The notes: a model not told the origin generated them from the sequence alone. Shown: positions 22,139-32,611, numbered from the stretch's first letter. The stretch is 64,000 nt of DNA from Mimachlamys varia (GCA_947623455.1 OX392545.1:25371001-25435000); one strand, 5' to 3'. Numbers and translations are program-made.

Positions 22139-24067
22139 ATGGGGAATGATATTGAACAATGGCGTTTTCAGATTGGAACGTTTTCTCATGTTGGACATTA
22201 CCGTACACGTAGTAATAAGATATCACGAGTACAAAATGATTTTGAATCGAGCTATTACCACAGAAATGAAAATTCCGAGTCAGAGAATAATTCTGAATCA
22301 AACAATCACTTCTGCATCAAGTCTTGTGTAAGATCATGTTGTATGTTAGTTCTTCTTTACTTTATATTGGTTACAACAACAGTGTCTGGTGATATTGAAA
22401 CTAATCCAGGTCCTTTACCATTACAAGGTAGCTTTCATCAAGGTTCATGCATTTTTTCTGACATGTCGCGTGGGAAACAGTGTGTGCCCTGTTGTGTAGT
22501 CTTCTTTTTAAAGTCATTTCTTAAAACATTACCTTGTTGGAATACTGTGGATGTAGATGATGTTCTTTATGGTGGAGATTGTCTTTATAAAAAGATTGTT
22601 ATGTCAAAGACACTAAACCATCAATACCTCAATGCTTCTGATTTACCCAATTATCTTGAATTTGAAAACCACTTCTACTCATGTTTTTTAAGAAAAACAT
22701 TTATAGGTAATGTTGAACAGAGCTACATTGGAGACCAGACTTTCTTTAGTCTAGAAAAAGCTATTTTAGCTGCATTTTCAGGTATTAACAAATATGCATT
22801 GTTCATTTGCAAAGGAAATGCAATTGGAATATCAAAACTGAGGTTTGATAACAAGTTTCACTTTGCCGTGTTTGATTCCCATGCAAGAAATCTCAATGGA
22901 CTTTGCTTTTCTGATGGCAAGAGTCTTGTTATAGATCAAGATGGTGTAAACCTGTTGTGTAGTTATATTCGTAATTTGTTAAAATCTTTGTCCTCCAACA
23001 ATAGTTTGAATGAACAATTTGATTTGCATGTCTTGAACATCCGGGAAATTAGTAAAGACACATTCATAAAGGCTTTACATAGATCCAAATATTGTTTGAC
23101 TATTGATCATGACCGTACTAATCATGAAATTCTTCAAAACACCTACATCAACAGTAGTGGCACCGGTACTGAAACAAATTGTTCACAAATTGTTTCTTCC
23201 AAAAGAAAACAGACTGTATTAGAAGATACAAATACTTTAGATGTATTTGGTGTCAAAAAATTAAAAACCTGTGGACACGAGGTTGTATCAAATGACAGTA
23301 AACTCATCAGTGATTTCCACAAATCTATTGCTTATGGCCCAGAATATGTGTGTGTTAGTTGTAGTCAATTGTTTTTCAAGCATTCTGTTAAAGCTTTGTC
23401 AGAGTCTACAATGTCTCGTGTACCATTAGAGTTAAGAAATATTTGTATCAGGCATAGACAAAGTGCTGAGAATAAGGAATGGATATGCCTTTCCTGCAAT
23501 AAGTCTTTGAAAAATAATAAGATTCCACCTTGTTCCATTGGAAACAGTTTATGCTTTCCAGATATTCCAGAAGAATTGAAAAATCTAACAGAACTTGAAC
23601 AACGTTTGATAGCACCAAGGATACCTTTTATGCAAATAAGGGAAAAGCCACGAGGTGGTCAACTAGGTATCAAAGGGAATGTTGTTAATGTGCCAGCAGA
23701 TGTCAACAATACTGTTCATTCATTGCCAAGAAATTTGTCAGAAAATGAAACCATTCCTATTAAATTCAAAAGAAAGAAAAGTTTTAAGCATCATATTGCA
23801 TTTGAGCAAGTAAGGCCACATAAAGTTTTAGAAGCTGTTCAATGGCTTTTAGCTAATAGTACTTTATTTAAAAATGAAGGTATTCAAATAAACACTGAAT
23901 GGTCATCCACAGTCAACCAAGATGAGTTTTCAGATGAAGATCCAACAGGAAACAATGTGAATAGTGGTACATCCATGGCAGATGATGCAAACTCTTCAGA
24001 CCACTGGTCAGAAACGGATGATAGAATGATAAGACCATCAGGTAATATGGACACAGTATGCAACTAG
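22139..24067 (+). CDS. Helentron N-terminal protein: 2A motif, cysteine-protease-like domain, zinc clusters
   Basis: 642 residues. Residues about 60-83 form a hydrophobic segment that runs into GDIETNPGP at 84-92, a textbook 2A ribosome-skipping motif; skipping would release the N-terminal 91 residues from the rest. A domain resembling viral-type ubiquitin proteases or OTU proteases follows, with RGKQC (C115) and FHFAVFDSHA (H241, D246) as the likely catalytic residues. Paired cysteines (CVSC, CLSC) then lead into the segment with PFMQI, PRG and LPRN that precedes Rep in many Helitrons. The frame ends at TAG 24065-24067 while Rep-type sequence goes on in another frame. A spliced 54-residue extension upstream is possible. 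The 2A call is strong; the protease call rests on pattern memory. Confidence 0.75.
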   Translation: MGNDIEQWRFQIGTFSHVGHYRTRSNKISRVQNDFESSYYHRNENSESENNSESNNHFCIKSCVRSCCMLVLLYFILVTTTVSGDIETNPGPLPLQGSFHQGSCIFSDMSRGKQCVPCCVVFFLKSFLKTLPCWNTVDVDDVLYGGDCLYKKIVMSKTLNHQYLNASDLPNYLEFENHFYSCFLRKTFIGNVEQSYIGDQTFFSLEKAILAAFSGINKYALFICKGNAIGISKLRFDNKFHFAVFDSHARNLNGLCFSDGKSLVIDQDGVNLLCSYIRNLLKSLSSNNSLNEQFDLHVLNIREISKDTFIKALHRSKYCLTIDHDRTNHEILQNTYINSSGTGTETNCSQIVSSKRKQTVLEDTNTLDVFGVKKLKTCGHEVVSNDSKLISDFHKSIAYGPEYVCVSCSQLFFKHSVKALSESTMSRVPLELRNICIRHRQSAENKEWICLSCNKSLKNNKIPPCSIGNSLCFPDIPEELKNLTELEQRLIAPRIPFMQIREKPRGGQLGIKGNVVNVPADVNNTVHSLPRNLSENETIPIKFKRKKSFKHHIAFEQVRPHKVLEAVQWLLANSTLFKNEGIQINTEWSSTVNQDEFSDEDPTGNNVNSGTSMADDANSSDHWSETDDRMIRPSGNMDTVCN

Positions 24068-24669
24068 CTGACTTTAGAGAATTCAATCGAATTCTTACTG
24101 TATCCCCAGGCGAAGGAAATTTCCCATTAAGTTTGTTTCAAGATATCTATGCAGAGTTTCTCTCATTTCCTGCTATCTACTGTGGACATGCAAGACCAGA
24201 CAACAATCAAAGAAGAGTTCCATTACATTACAGTACTATCTGTAAGTGGGAATTGCGGAATGAAGATAGGAGAGTTGCTATTAATATACCAAACAAATTT
24301 TTTAAATTGAAGAAATTGCAAATTAAGCAAATAGCAGATAAGGTGTCATTAGCAATACGAAAATGCAAAATGAATGGAAAGAAATTGACTGCAGGTGAAA
24401 TACTAGCCCCAGGGACGCAGGAAAAGATCATCAAGTTAAATGAAGGTTACAGAGTTTTGCGTACATTACGGTCATCTCCGCCATACTGGGAACAAGCAAA
24501 AAAAGATATATTTGCAATGATAAGACAGTTAGGAATTCCAACATGGTTTTGCTCTTTTTCTGCAGCGGAAACTAAATGGACATCATTATTACGCATATTA
24601 GGGAAAATTCTCCACAAAAAAACATATTCTGACTCTGAAATATCTGCATTCCTGGAAACAAAAATGTGA
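24058..24669 (+). CDS. Helentron Rep N-terminal part, out of frame with both neighbours
   Basis: 203 residues that continue the Helitron protein in a different frame (FREFNRILTVSPGEGNFPL is typical pre-Rep sequence, and GIPTWFCSFSAAE is the start of the Rep region). It overlaps the previous frame by ten bases. It ends in AAACAAAAATGTGA: one A fewer in the run of five would carry the reading frame into the next ORF, so a single-base slip explains the break. The change at the upstream junction is likewise of one or two bases. This could be decay, sequencing error or, less likely, programmed frameshifting. Confidence 0.7.
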   Translation: MQLADFREFNRILTVSPGEGNFPLSLFQDIYAEFLSFPAIYCGHARPDNNQRRVPLHYSTICKWELRNEDRRVAINIPNKFFKLKKLQIKQIADKVSLAIRKCKMNGKKLTAGEILAPGTQEKIIKLNEGYRVLRTLRSSPPYWEQAKKDIFAMIRQLGIPTWFCSFSAAETKWTSLLRILGKILHKKTYSDSEISAFLETKM

Positions 24670-24670
24670 C

Positions 24671-27600
24671 TTGATCAAGTGTGATCCCGTAACATGTGCT
24701 AGGTATTTTGAATATAGATTCCATAAATTTTTGGCAAATGTTTTGAAACACAAAAACAACCCAATCGGTGAAATCATGGATTACTTTTACAGGGTTGAAT
24801 TTCAACAGAGAGGTTCTCCCCATATACACATGCTTGCATGGGTAAAAGATGCTCCTATTGTGTCGAGTTGCAATAATGAAAATGTATCATCATTCATAGA
24901 TAAATTTGTTTCCTGTCAAAATGATTCTACTATTAGTGAATATGTTAACTATCAAACTCACAGACATGCTAGAACCTGCCGCAAAAAAGGCAAAGCTGTA
25001 TGCAGATTTGGATTTCCTATTCCACCAATGCCACAAACTACAATTTTATATGGACTTGACCATGATTTCCCAGAAAGAGAAATGTATGAAAAGAACTTTC
25101 AGAAGATTGGAGACGCTTTAGAAGCTATGAAGTTAGGTACAGATATAGATAAAAGTATCACAGAGTTCTTGGATGATTTAAACTTATCATATGAATGTTA
25201 TGTGAATTGTCTTCGTGCTTCAATTAAACCAGGAAAAGCTCAAATATTCCTTAAAAGATCTGTTTCTGAAATTCGTATCAACAATTACAACAAAACGTTG
25301 CTGAAAAGTTGGGAAGCAAATATGGACATTCAGTTCATTCTTGATGGTTATGCATGTGCTGCTTATATTGTCAACTACATATCAAAAGGGCAACGTGGCA
25401 TGTCAAATTTGTTAAGGGATGCATGTTGTGAAGCGAAAGACTTGAGTAGTGACATTCGACAACAAGTGAGAAGGGTTGGTAATATATTCCTAACACATGT
25501 TGAAATTGGTGCCCAAGAAGCTGCATTTCTGTTATTACAAATGTCTCTCAGGGGTTCATCTTGTGAAACTGTTTTTGTTAACACCAATTTACCTGAAGAA
25601 AGAGTCACTTTGTTAAAACCATCATCTGCCTTAAAAGAATTACCCAAAACTTCCACGGCAGTTGAAATGGACAATGGCATTAAACGTTATCAACGCAGAC
25701 CATGGTCAATGGGTAACTATTGTTTGGCTGATTACATTGCATTGTTCAACTATAAACATCCACCATCTAAAGATACTGTAAATGAAGCCCCCGATGATAC
25801 AGTTTTACATACTTCTGCTGAATTGCCTGAATATGAATACATTGTGGATAATGAAGATAATCCAAACACAAATGAAATTCAGAATACAGCGAATACTTCA
25901 AGTCTATTGCAATGCTCAGATAAAGAAACTCATGACGCAAAAGATGGCTCATCATTGGTAAGAAGAGGGAAAGCCCGTGTACTACGGTGTGTAAGATTTA
26001 ACAAAGAACATGACAAAGAACACTATTTCAGGGAACTGGTCATGCTGTATAAACCTTGGCGTAAAGATGATGATATATTAGGCAAACATGTTTCATTCGA
26101 GGACAGTTACAAAGCAAACCAGTGCATAATAGAAGACAACAAGAATAAATATGAATCAAGTGTCTCTGCAGAACTAGCAAACATAGAACCTGAACTGCTT
26201 GATATATATAACAATGTTGATATGGAAGCACAGCACACTGAACAGGAAGACATCCAGGAGGGACAACATGTCTCTTCACTGTATGGCTGCTTTGATCCAG
26301 GAAAGAAACAAACTGAATATGATCTTGCAATTGACTTTGGGATTGGACGAAAACAAATCACTACTGACGATGATGAAACACTAAACGAAATGTGTGATGA
26401 ACAATATCGCCAATTAGTTCAGTCTTTAAACAAAAAGCAGAAAGAGTTCTTTTACCATGTCTTAAATTGGCATAAAACAAGAACTGAACCACTGTACAAT
26501 TTCTTGACAGGGGGAGCTGGTGTTGGTAAAAGTTTGTTACTGAAAGCGTTGTATCAAGCTTTGGTAAAATACTTCAATCATAAAGCTGGGGAAAGTCCTG
26601 ATCAATTGAAGGTTTTAATTTGCGCTCCAACAGGAAAAGCTGCATATAATGTAAATGGTATGACAATACATTCTACTTTTTGCATTCCTGCTGATCAAGG
26701 ATTTAATTACAAACCATTAGATATGCAGCAGTTATCTTCATTTCAAACCAAATTCCAAACATTTAAGGTAATATTCATTGATGAAATATCAATGGTTGGA
26801 AGGAAAATGTTTAATTTTATAAACCAACGTCTTCAAGAAATCATGGGCTGTACATTGCCGTTTGGAGGTGTATCAATTATAACAATTGGGGACCTTTTTC
26901 AATTGAAACCAGTAATGGATCAGTGGATATTTTCTACAAGTAACAGTAATGAATTAGATTCACTGGGTACAAATTTGTGGAAGGACCTGTTTTCAGTTTT
27001 TGAACTTACTGAAATTATGAGACAAAAAGATGATCTGTACTTTGCTGAACTTTTGAACAGATTAAGGGAAGGGAATCATACAGATGAAGATATTGAATCT
27101 ATAAAAAGACGGCTTACTAAATGTGAAAGTGTACAGACAAGGAAAATTCCACATATGTATACCCGCAGGAAACAAGTTGAAGAATTTAATAATTATAGCT
27201 TTAGCTTGTGTCGTGAAAAGAAAACAACAATAGAAGCAATTGATTCAGTTTCAGGTGAATTCTCTGATGAATTAAAAGCCAAAATAGTTTCTAAAATTTC
27301 CATTGATAGCACCAAGACAAAAGGATTATGTAAATTAGTATCCATTGCAGAAGATTTACCTGCAGAGTTAACTACAAATGTAGATGTTTCTGATGGCTTG
27401 GCAAATGGTACACCTTGTGTAATTAAAAAATTGGACTTTAGAGTTCTTCACTCCGAAAGATGCAGTATAATATGGGTAGAGACTGATGATACACAGATAG
27501 GCAGAATGTGTAGAAAGCAATATAGTCATTTATATAATGATTCAATATCCTCCTCATGGACACCTATTCTCGAAACAATAAGAAAATTTCAGTTTTACTA

Positions 27601-27868
27601 CTACAAAGCATTTCAAATAACAAGGCGTCAATTTCCCATAATCTTAGCATGTGCAAAAGCTGTACACAAGGCACAAGGCTCTACTATGTCAACTGCTGTT
27701 ATTGACTTTGGTCAAACTAAAATAGATCATATGCATTATGTTGCCCTAAGTAGAGTCAAGAAACTATCATCAGTTTATATTTTAAGTCTCAATGAAACAA
27801 AAATTTCCTCAAGTTCATCAGTGCATGAAGAAATGAAAAGAATGAGGGATTTCCAGTCCAATCAATAA
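24671..27868 (+). CDS. Helentron HUH Rep and Pif1-type helicase
   Basis: 1065 residues. The HUH motif is RGSPHIHML with H51 and H53, and the paired tyrosines of the Rep nuclease are Y232 and Y236 (AAYIVNYISK). The helicase has Walker A TGGAGVGKS (K620), Walker B VIFIDEISMV, motif III IITIGDLFQLKP, and motifs V-VI with KAVHKAQGST and HMHYVALSRV. Together these nick the element end and unwind a strand during rolling-circle type transposition. A break separates it from the EEP frame that follows at about 27889. No internal stop was seen, so the catalytic core looks intact. Confidence 0.88.
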   Translation: MIKCDPVTCARYFEYRFHKFLANVLKHKNNPIGEIMDYFYRVEFQQRGSPHIHMLAWVKDAPIVSSCNNENVSSFIDKFVSCQNDSTISEYVNYQTHRHARTCRKKGKAVCRFGFPIPPMPQTTILYGLDHDFPEREMYEKNFQKIGDALEAMKLGTDIDKSITEFLDDLNLSYECYVNCLRASIKPGKAQIFLKRSVSEIRINNYNKTLLKSWEANMDIQFILDGYACAAYIVNYISKGQRGMSNLLRDACCEAKDLSSDIRQQVRRVGNIFLTHVEIGAQEAAFLLLQMSLRGSSCETVFVNTNLPEERVTLLKPSSALKELPKTSTAVEMDNGIKRYQRRPWSMGNYCLADYIALFNYKHPPSKDTVNEAPDDTVLHTSAELPEYEYIVDNEDNPNTNEIQNTANTSSLLQCSDKETHDAKDGSSLVRRGKARVLRCVRFNKEHDKEHYFRELVMLYKPWRKDDDILGKHVSFEDSYKANQCIIEDNKNKYESSVSAELANIEPELLDIYNNVDMEAQHTEQEDIQEGQHVSSLYGCFDPGKKQTEYDLAIDFGIGRKQITTDDDETLNEMCDEQYRQLVQSLNKKQKEFFYHVLNWHKTRTEPLYNFLTGGAGVGKSLLLKALYQALVKYFNHKAGESPDQLKVLICAPTGKAAYNVNGMTIHSTFCIPADQGFNYKPLDMQQLSSFQTKFQTFKVIFIDEISMVGRKMFNFINQRLQEIMGCTLPFGGVSIITIGDLFQLKPVMDQWIFSTSNSNELDSLGTNLWKDLFSVFELTEIMRQKDDLYFAELLNRLREGNHTDEDIESIKRRLTKCESVQTRKIPHMYTRRKQVEEFNNYSFSLCREKKTTIEAIDSVSGEFSDELKAKIVSKISIDSTKTKGLCKLVSIAEDLPAELTTNVDVSDGLANGTPCVIKKLDFRVLHSERCSIIWVETDDTQIGRMCRKQYSHLYNDSISSSWTPILETIRKFQFYYYKAFQITRRQFPIILACAKAVHKAQGSTMSTAVIDFGQTKIDHMHYVALSRVKKLSSVYILSLNETKISSSSSVHEEMKRMRDFQSNQ

Positions 27869-27888
27869 TTCCATTACTGTATGAAATA

Positions 27889-28548
27889 AGAACAAGTTCA
27901 TGTATAAAAATAATTTATCAAAATTGTCGCTCTTTACATAAACATTTTGAAGATGTGCGACATGATTTCAATATAACTTCTGGTGACTTGCTGTGCTTTT
28001 CAGAAACGTGTTTATGTTCCCATCACTCTCAGCAACAGTATAATATAAAACATTTTGATATAATCCGAAATGATGAAGTTACAGTTGACAACAACTCTCC
28101 TTCGTATCATGGTTTGGCCCTCTTTTACAAAAATGAATTATTTTCTGAAAATAATTTCAACTTGAACAATTCTTTAGGAGTGGAAGTAATTCAGGGTATC
28201 ATTTCCGTTAATGGTAAAAGTGTCAACTTAGTATTTTTATATTGTCCTCCGAAAATGTCATCTTTTGATAGGATAACTAATGTCATACAACTACAACTAA
28301 AAGATAGCTCAACAATGCCAGTAATTATAATGGGCGATTTCAACATTGATTATGATGAATTTGGGATGCTGACAAGATACTTGAGAATCAATTTCAATTT
28401 GAAGCAGCTGATCAATATGCCCACTACAGATTATGGCTCAACTCTTGATCATATATATACAAATATTTGTCCAAGCAATATACATTCATATGGGACATTA
28501 GAATCATATTACTCCGACCACAAACCGATCTATTTAACAATTACCTAG
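27889..28548 (+). CDS. Helentron EEP (apurinic-type) endonuclease domain
   Basis: An ATG occurs at 27955, but the frame is open further upstream and the family N-terminal motif IIYQNCRSLHKHF is encoded at 27907-27945, so the domain was probably fused to the helicase originally. Catalytic motifs are SET, MGDFNID (D128, N130 counted from 27955) and SDHKP (D188, H189). An EEP endonuclease C-terminal to Rep-Hel is a defining trait of Helentrons. The offset from the helicase frame means either a third frame break or separate translation. Confidence 0.75.
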   Translation, partial: RTSSCIKIIYQNCRSLHKHFEDVRHDFNITSGDLLCFSETCLCSHHSQQQYNIKHFDIIRNDEVTVDNNSPSYHGLALFYKNELFSENNFNLNNSLGVEVIQGIISVNGKSVNLVFLYCPPKMSSFDRITNVIQLQLKDSSTMPVIIMGDFNIDYDEFGMLTRYLRINFNLKQLINMPTTDYGSTLDHIYTNICPSNIHSYGTLESYYSDHKPIYLTIT

Positions 28549-28651
28549 ATTTGTAATGTGAAGTCCTTTAGAACACATTCTGAACTTAATACATGTATAT
28601 ATATTTAGATATTTAAGGAAAAGGCATGTTCTGTTTTCCATCTGACAGACA

Positions 28652-30654
28652 ATGCCAACCCTCCAGGAACTCAAGACCAGACGTCCGGGACCGTATCCAG
28701 GTGCAATTCGAGTATTGATCGTTGCTGTTGGAGAGCCTGTTCAATATGGTGATCAGGAAAAACAGCTGAAAACATTTTCTGTTGCGGATGAAAGTACATG
28801 TATGCGAGCAGTTTGCTTTGACAGCAGTAAATTCAAACAAACACAACGCAACACAGGAGTTGTTGTTAGAAATGTGATTGTTAAAAATGGAGAACTGATT
28901 GTAACATCTGGAACAAAAATTTTCACAACTTCATCGCCAGATGTCAGTGATCAAATACTGGACGAAGGAAGGGAAATGATCCATCCTCAACCTCCTAAAA
29001 CAGTTGCGATAGCAACAGCCAAACACAGCCCTGAAAAACAGAGGGTGTCTGTGAGAGGTAAAGTTACAAATGTAAGTATATAAACTCTTTTTTCTATCTT
29101 TTATCATTGCAGATATAGATTTTGTATATATATATATATATGAAGATTTGTTTTCATTCAGTAATTTTCTGAAATTATGCAAATACAAAATTCTTAGCCA
29201 CAGCATGACAACTGTAGTGATTGTGTAAATATTACATTTTGCAATTGTATTTTCAGTCAAGAATGTTTTGTAATAAACACCATCATACATTTCACTATTG
29301 AAACAGGAGGGCCTTGTAACAACAGTACTCTGTAAAAACAAAAATACTGCCATCAAGACAATAACAGTGGAGGATGAGTCTGATACTGTTAAAGTAGCAC
29401 TCTGGAGGAACATGGCCGAGAAAGAAATACACCCAGGGGACTTCATCGAATTGACTCATTTGGTTGTAAACCAGTATGGTAACAACTTACAGCTGAGTAC
29501 AACACAGTATTCTGATATCAAAGTAAGTTGTCATGTACTATGTTTATTGCTATATTATATTTATCATATTGTAAGTTAATATTTAGTTTCCCTTTAAATT
29601 CATGTTTCACATATATGTGACAGTTGTATCATTGAATTACCATTAGTAGCGATATTTATGTACAGTGAATGTATATTGTACCGGGTTTAGATGAGATATG
29701 TAATTTAATTAAAATGATCCTATAGTGAAAACTATTATTCTATAATAAAAAACCATGAGTGCTGCAATACAACTAAATTGCATTGCATTGCAGAATGGAG
29801 TATGTTTCGGTGTCAAAAACGCCATTAACGACAAAATCATTTATTTGTTTATATTCAAACACATACAGTAAAACCCCACTTACTCGAACTCGTTAGGACC
29901 TGAAAAATAGTTCTAGGAATACATGGTATTCGAGTAATCCGAGGTGAGTTGAATATGTACGAACTCTGTCCTGTTCGACGAATGAGGGGTATTCGAGTTA
30001 ACCGGGTTCGAGTAAGTGGGGTTTTACTGTATTCACAAATTTAACTATCGGCTCGAATAAATGCCTAAGGCTATAATGTTGTCAAGTCGGATGAACAAAG
30101 TTGAACTTTTTTAACAAAGATTCATAAGGTATCATATCTTAACGTAGGTACAATGTACCTTGTGTACCATACCATCTGTGTAAATAACGAGAACCTTGAC
30201 CCTCCAGGTCAAAAATATGAGATGAATGTATGTTGATGAACAGCATTGAATAACAAGTACATCTATAATAGTAAGTTATTCAGGGCCTGCTTTTTAATTA
30301 TAATAGCTTTTTGCACCAATCAAAACAATTTGTTCCTTGCCTTATATCCTTATGTGACGTTAACATCCAGCAACTTATAAATTTATTTTTGCTAAGAATA
30401 TAACATTTGTATAATTTCAGAAAATTGATGAACCTGAACATGTATAATTTCAGAAAATTGATGAACCTGAACAAACAGTAGAAGAGGAAATCCTGGGTTA
30501 TGAGGAGATGTCCTCCCGGTCAACACATTTTGAGCTTGTAAGCGCAGAGCAACTGTACATCGTCAGAAAGGAACTTTTTGATGCAGTAGAAGTCGAGCTT
30601 CCACAGATGATGAAATTTGTTGCTAAAGGTTCTGAAATCCAAATGTTTCTGTGA
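28652..30654 (+). CDS. RPA-like OB-fold single-strand DNA-binding protein (three exons)
   Basis: Exons 28649-29071 (coding from ATG 28652), 29307-29522 and 30454-30654; borders CTGACAG/GTAAGT, GAAACAG/GTAAGT and TTTCAG. All joins are phase 0, giving about 278 residues. Exons 1 and 2 each look like an OB fold (VRNVIVKNGELIVTSGTKIF; DTVKVALWRNMAEKEIHPGDF), like RPA subunit 1. RPA-like proteins are carried by many Helitrons and could coat the displaced strand. The third exon has a duplicated 3' splice site: using the upstream copy gives a stop after eight codons. The second intron contains a pogo-type MITE. Confidence 0.72.
29866..30029. mobile_element. pogo/Tigger-type MITE, 164 bp
   Basis: Ends CAGTAAAACCCCACTTACTC and its reverse complement, about 24 bases long, flanked by TA on both sides. 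CAGT ends with a TA duplication are typical of the Tc1/mariner-pogo group. It lies in the second intron of the RPA-like gene. Confidence 0.85.
30408..30473 (+). repeat. 33-bp tandem duplication of a 3' splice site
   Basis: 30408-30440 and 30441-30473 are identical. Each copy contains the acceptor TATAATTTCAG and the first 20 bases of the exon. Confidence 0.95.
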
Positions 30655-31783
30655 TCACACTGATGAAAACAACCACGGAATGAGTTCATACTTCATGGTT
30701 CAAAGATCAAGTTCAAAGTACATTTATCCTTTTTCTAGTCATTCAGTTATATGAGTGTACACAAGATACGTCATTGTTACCGCTTAATCACATATGTTAC
30801 AACAACTCCTCAAGAATGTTCCTTTATTTTTTCATAGACTGCTTCTCATCAATAACTCATGTTTGCAGCTATTCTTCCCTTCTTATTTAATTATATAAGA
30901 CTAGAGAAGTCTATTTATCACCTTCTCCAGGTCTGTTCTGTAGAATTTTGTAATATAGCCCTGGGTTGTTATATTTACCTTTTTAGTCAATATGTACTTG
31001 GAAGGAAATGCTACAAAGTTCCTTCAAAAATAACCTTGATCAAGTTGACATACTTTAGATGTCACAGCAGTTAGTTATCTGTACTATGCTTTCTTAGAAA
31101 CAATTATATATCCAAATAACATGTAATAATAATAATATATGTTATATAAGAACAGCAGTGTAAACATTTTAATATATTTTTTGAAGTAGTCTTAAAAGGT
31201 CAACTTCAAGAGGTTTTGATGCCAAAGGTCAACACAAGCTGTTTCTTATTTTATGATATAGTATATCATTGGACTAAAGTGGAATTTAAGGATTTCCTTA
31301 TCTATTAGACAAATAGAAACATAAAAATAAAATTTTTAATCATAGTACCACTTTCAAGATAAATAGAAAAATCAAAATACGATCACATTGTTGTTATAAT
31401 CATAATTACTGTTACACTAACAATACTGGGTAGATCCTAATATGTGTTTAAATAGTATTCTCCTATATTACATCAAGATATGGATGACTGTGCATATAAC
31501 AATTATTATATATAAACATATATACAAAAATGTAAAAAAACAAAACAAAAACAAAAACTTAGCAGCTCTTTAGGAGAATACACACATATATATATATATA
31601 TATATATGTACCATATGCATGCATGATCATCACATAATTATTATGTAATTATAATGTTACTTTGTTACATTACTTTATTACAAATTGTATCTACCTTAAA
31701 CACACAATATGTACTGTTAATATACGTTCTTGTTTCGGAACACTTGTATGTGAGCACCTTATCAAAGAATTACCATAGCAGAT
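30655..31783. other. AT-rich non-coding stretch
   Basis: No recognisable gene. A TA microsatellite lies at about 31590-31606. The Helentron 3' terminus should lie in this region or beyond, but I did not find a hairpin plus end I trust. Confidence 0.4.
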
Positions 31784-32005
31784 TACAGTATTAAAATTGT
31801 TCGCGGGATCATTAGGATATCGGATTTTACTAAAGAGGAAGCTTCCCTTGCAATTTTTGAACATGGTGATCAGAAAAGTGAAGTAGCTCTATTAAGAACA
31901 AATCGAACAGTGAAGAAGTGCACAGGATCACTAAGGAGAAATAGTGTGTTCTTAACAAATAAAGTTATTTCCCTTTCTGATCAACATGAGATACCTGGTA
32001 TATGA
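31784..32005 (+). CDS. Orphan terminal-exon-like open frame
   Basis: Begins after a possible acceptor (CCATAGCAG, ending 31781) and stays open for 73 codons to TGA at 32003. Composition is protein-like (ISDFTKEEASLAIFEHG) and differs from the surrounding AT-rich DNA. It contains no ATG. I recognise no family and see no upstream partner exon, so this may be the last exon of an unidentified gene or chance. Confidence 0.3.
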   Translation, partial: YSIKIVRGIIRISDFTKEEASLAIFEHGDQKSEVALLRTNRTVKKCTGSLRRNSVFLTNKVISLSDQHEIPGI

Positions 32006-32058
32006 ATAATGATATACATTTAATAGTTCACTTTACATATCACAACTCATATTATTTT

Positions 32059-32152
32059 AATGTAGGCCAACATTAGAACATGTACATGTAACTAATTATA
32101 ATAACAATAATGTAGGCCAACATTAGAACATGTAACTAATTATAATAACAAT
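32059..32152 (+). repeat. Tandem duplication of a 44-50 bp unit
   Basis: Unit 1 is 32059-32108 and unit 2 is 32109-32152; both read AATGTAGGCCAACATTAGAA, and unit 1 has an extra CATGTA. Confidence 0.85.
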
Positions 32153-32611
32153 AACTCAATATATCGTATAGTACAGCTTTTTTTTAACATTAAATTACTT
32201 CAATGATTTGATTAGCACTCTGCAGAAAATAGTTAATATTGTATTGTAGTAATTTTCAATTTCTTTCGTAGCTGTATGCATGCAATATATATTGAAATGT
32301 ATGTTTCTATGTGTCTTGGTGCTGATTATGATGACCAGTATTAATTATTACTTTTTCATACTTACACAATTACCATAAGTATTTTCAAGTGTAAATGCAT
32401 AATTGTACTATTAGATTAGAATTAAAATTAAAAACAATCTGTTGGATTTTCTTCTTCATTTTGCTGTTTATAAGGTTGCATTTTTTTTTAACTTTGAGAA
32501 ATGCAAATGACTTCAGTAGTAATTTATAAACTTGATGACACACAAAGTAACACTTTTATCACATAGTTACAAATAATCATTTATAAATATCACTACTACA
32601 GTATGCATCAG
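32153..32611. other. AT-rich non-coding stretch
   Basis: No recognisable feature. Confidence 0.4.

Larger units (their letters stand above)
22126..30654 (+). mobile_element. Helentron (animal Helitron) coding region
   Basis: Consecutive plus-strand reading frames encode a cysteine-protease-like domain and zinc clusters, HUH Rep, Pif1 helicase, EEP endonuclease and an RPA-like protein. This set is diagnostic of Helentrons. I could not locate the true element termini on either side, so the limits given are those of the coding part only. Confidence 0.8.

Noticed and set aside
22146..22331. Overlapping short frame at the start of the Helentron ORF
   Set aside because: Shadow of the longer frame that carries the 2A motif.
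24640..24672. Programmed frameshift between the Helentron reading frames
   Set aside because: Possible in principle, but a run of five A with a one-base offset is better explained by mutation or sequencing error, and no slippery heptamer plus structure is evident.
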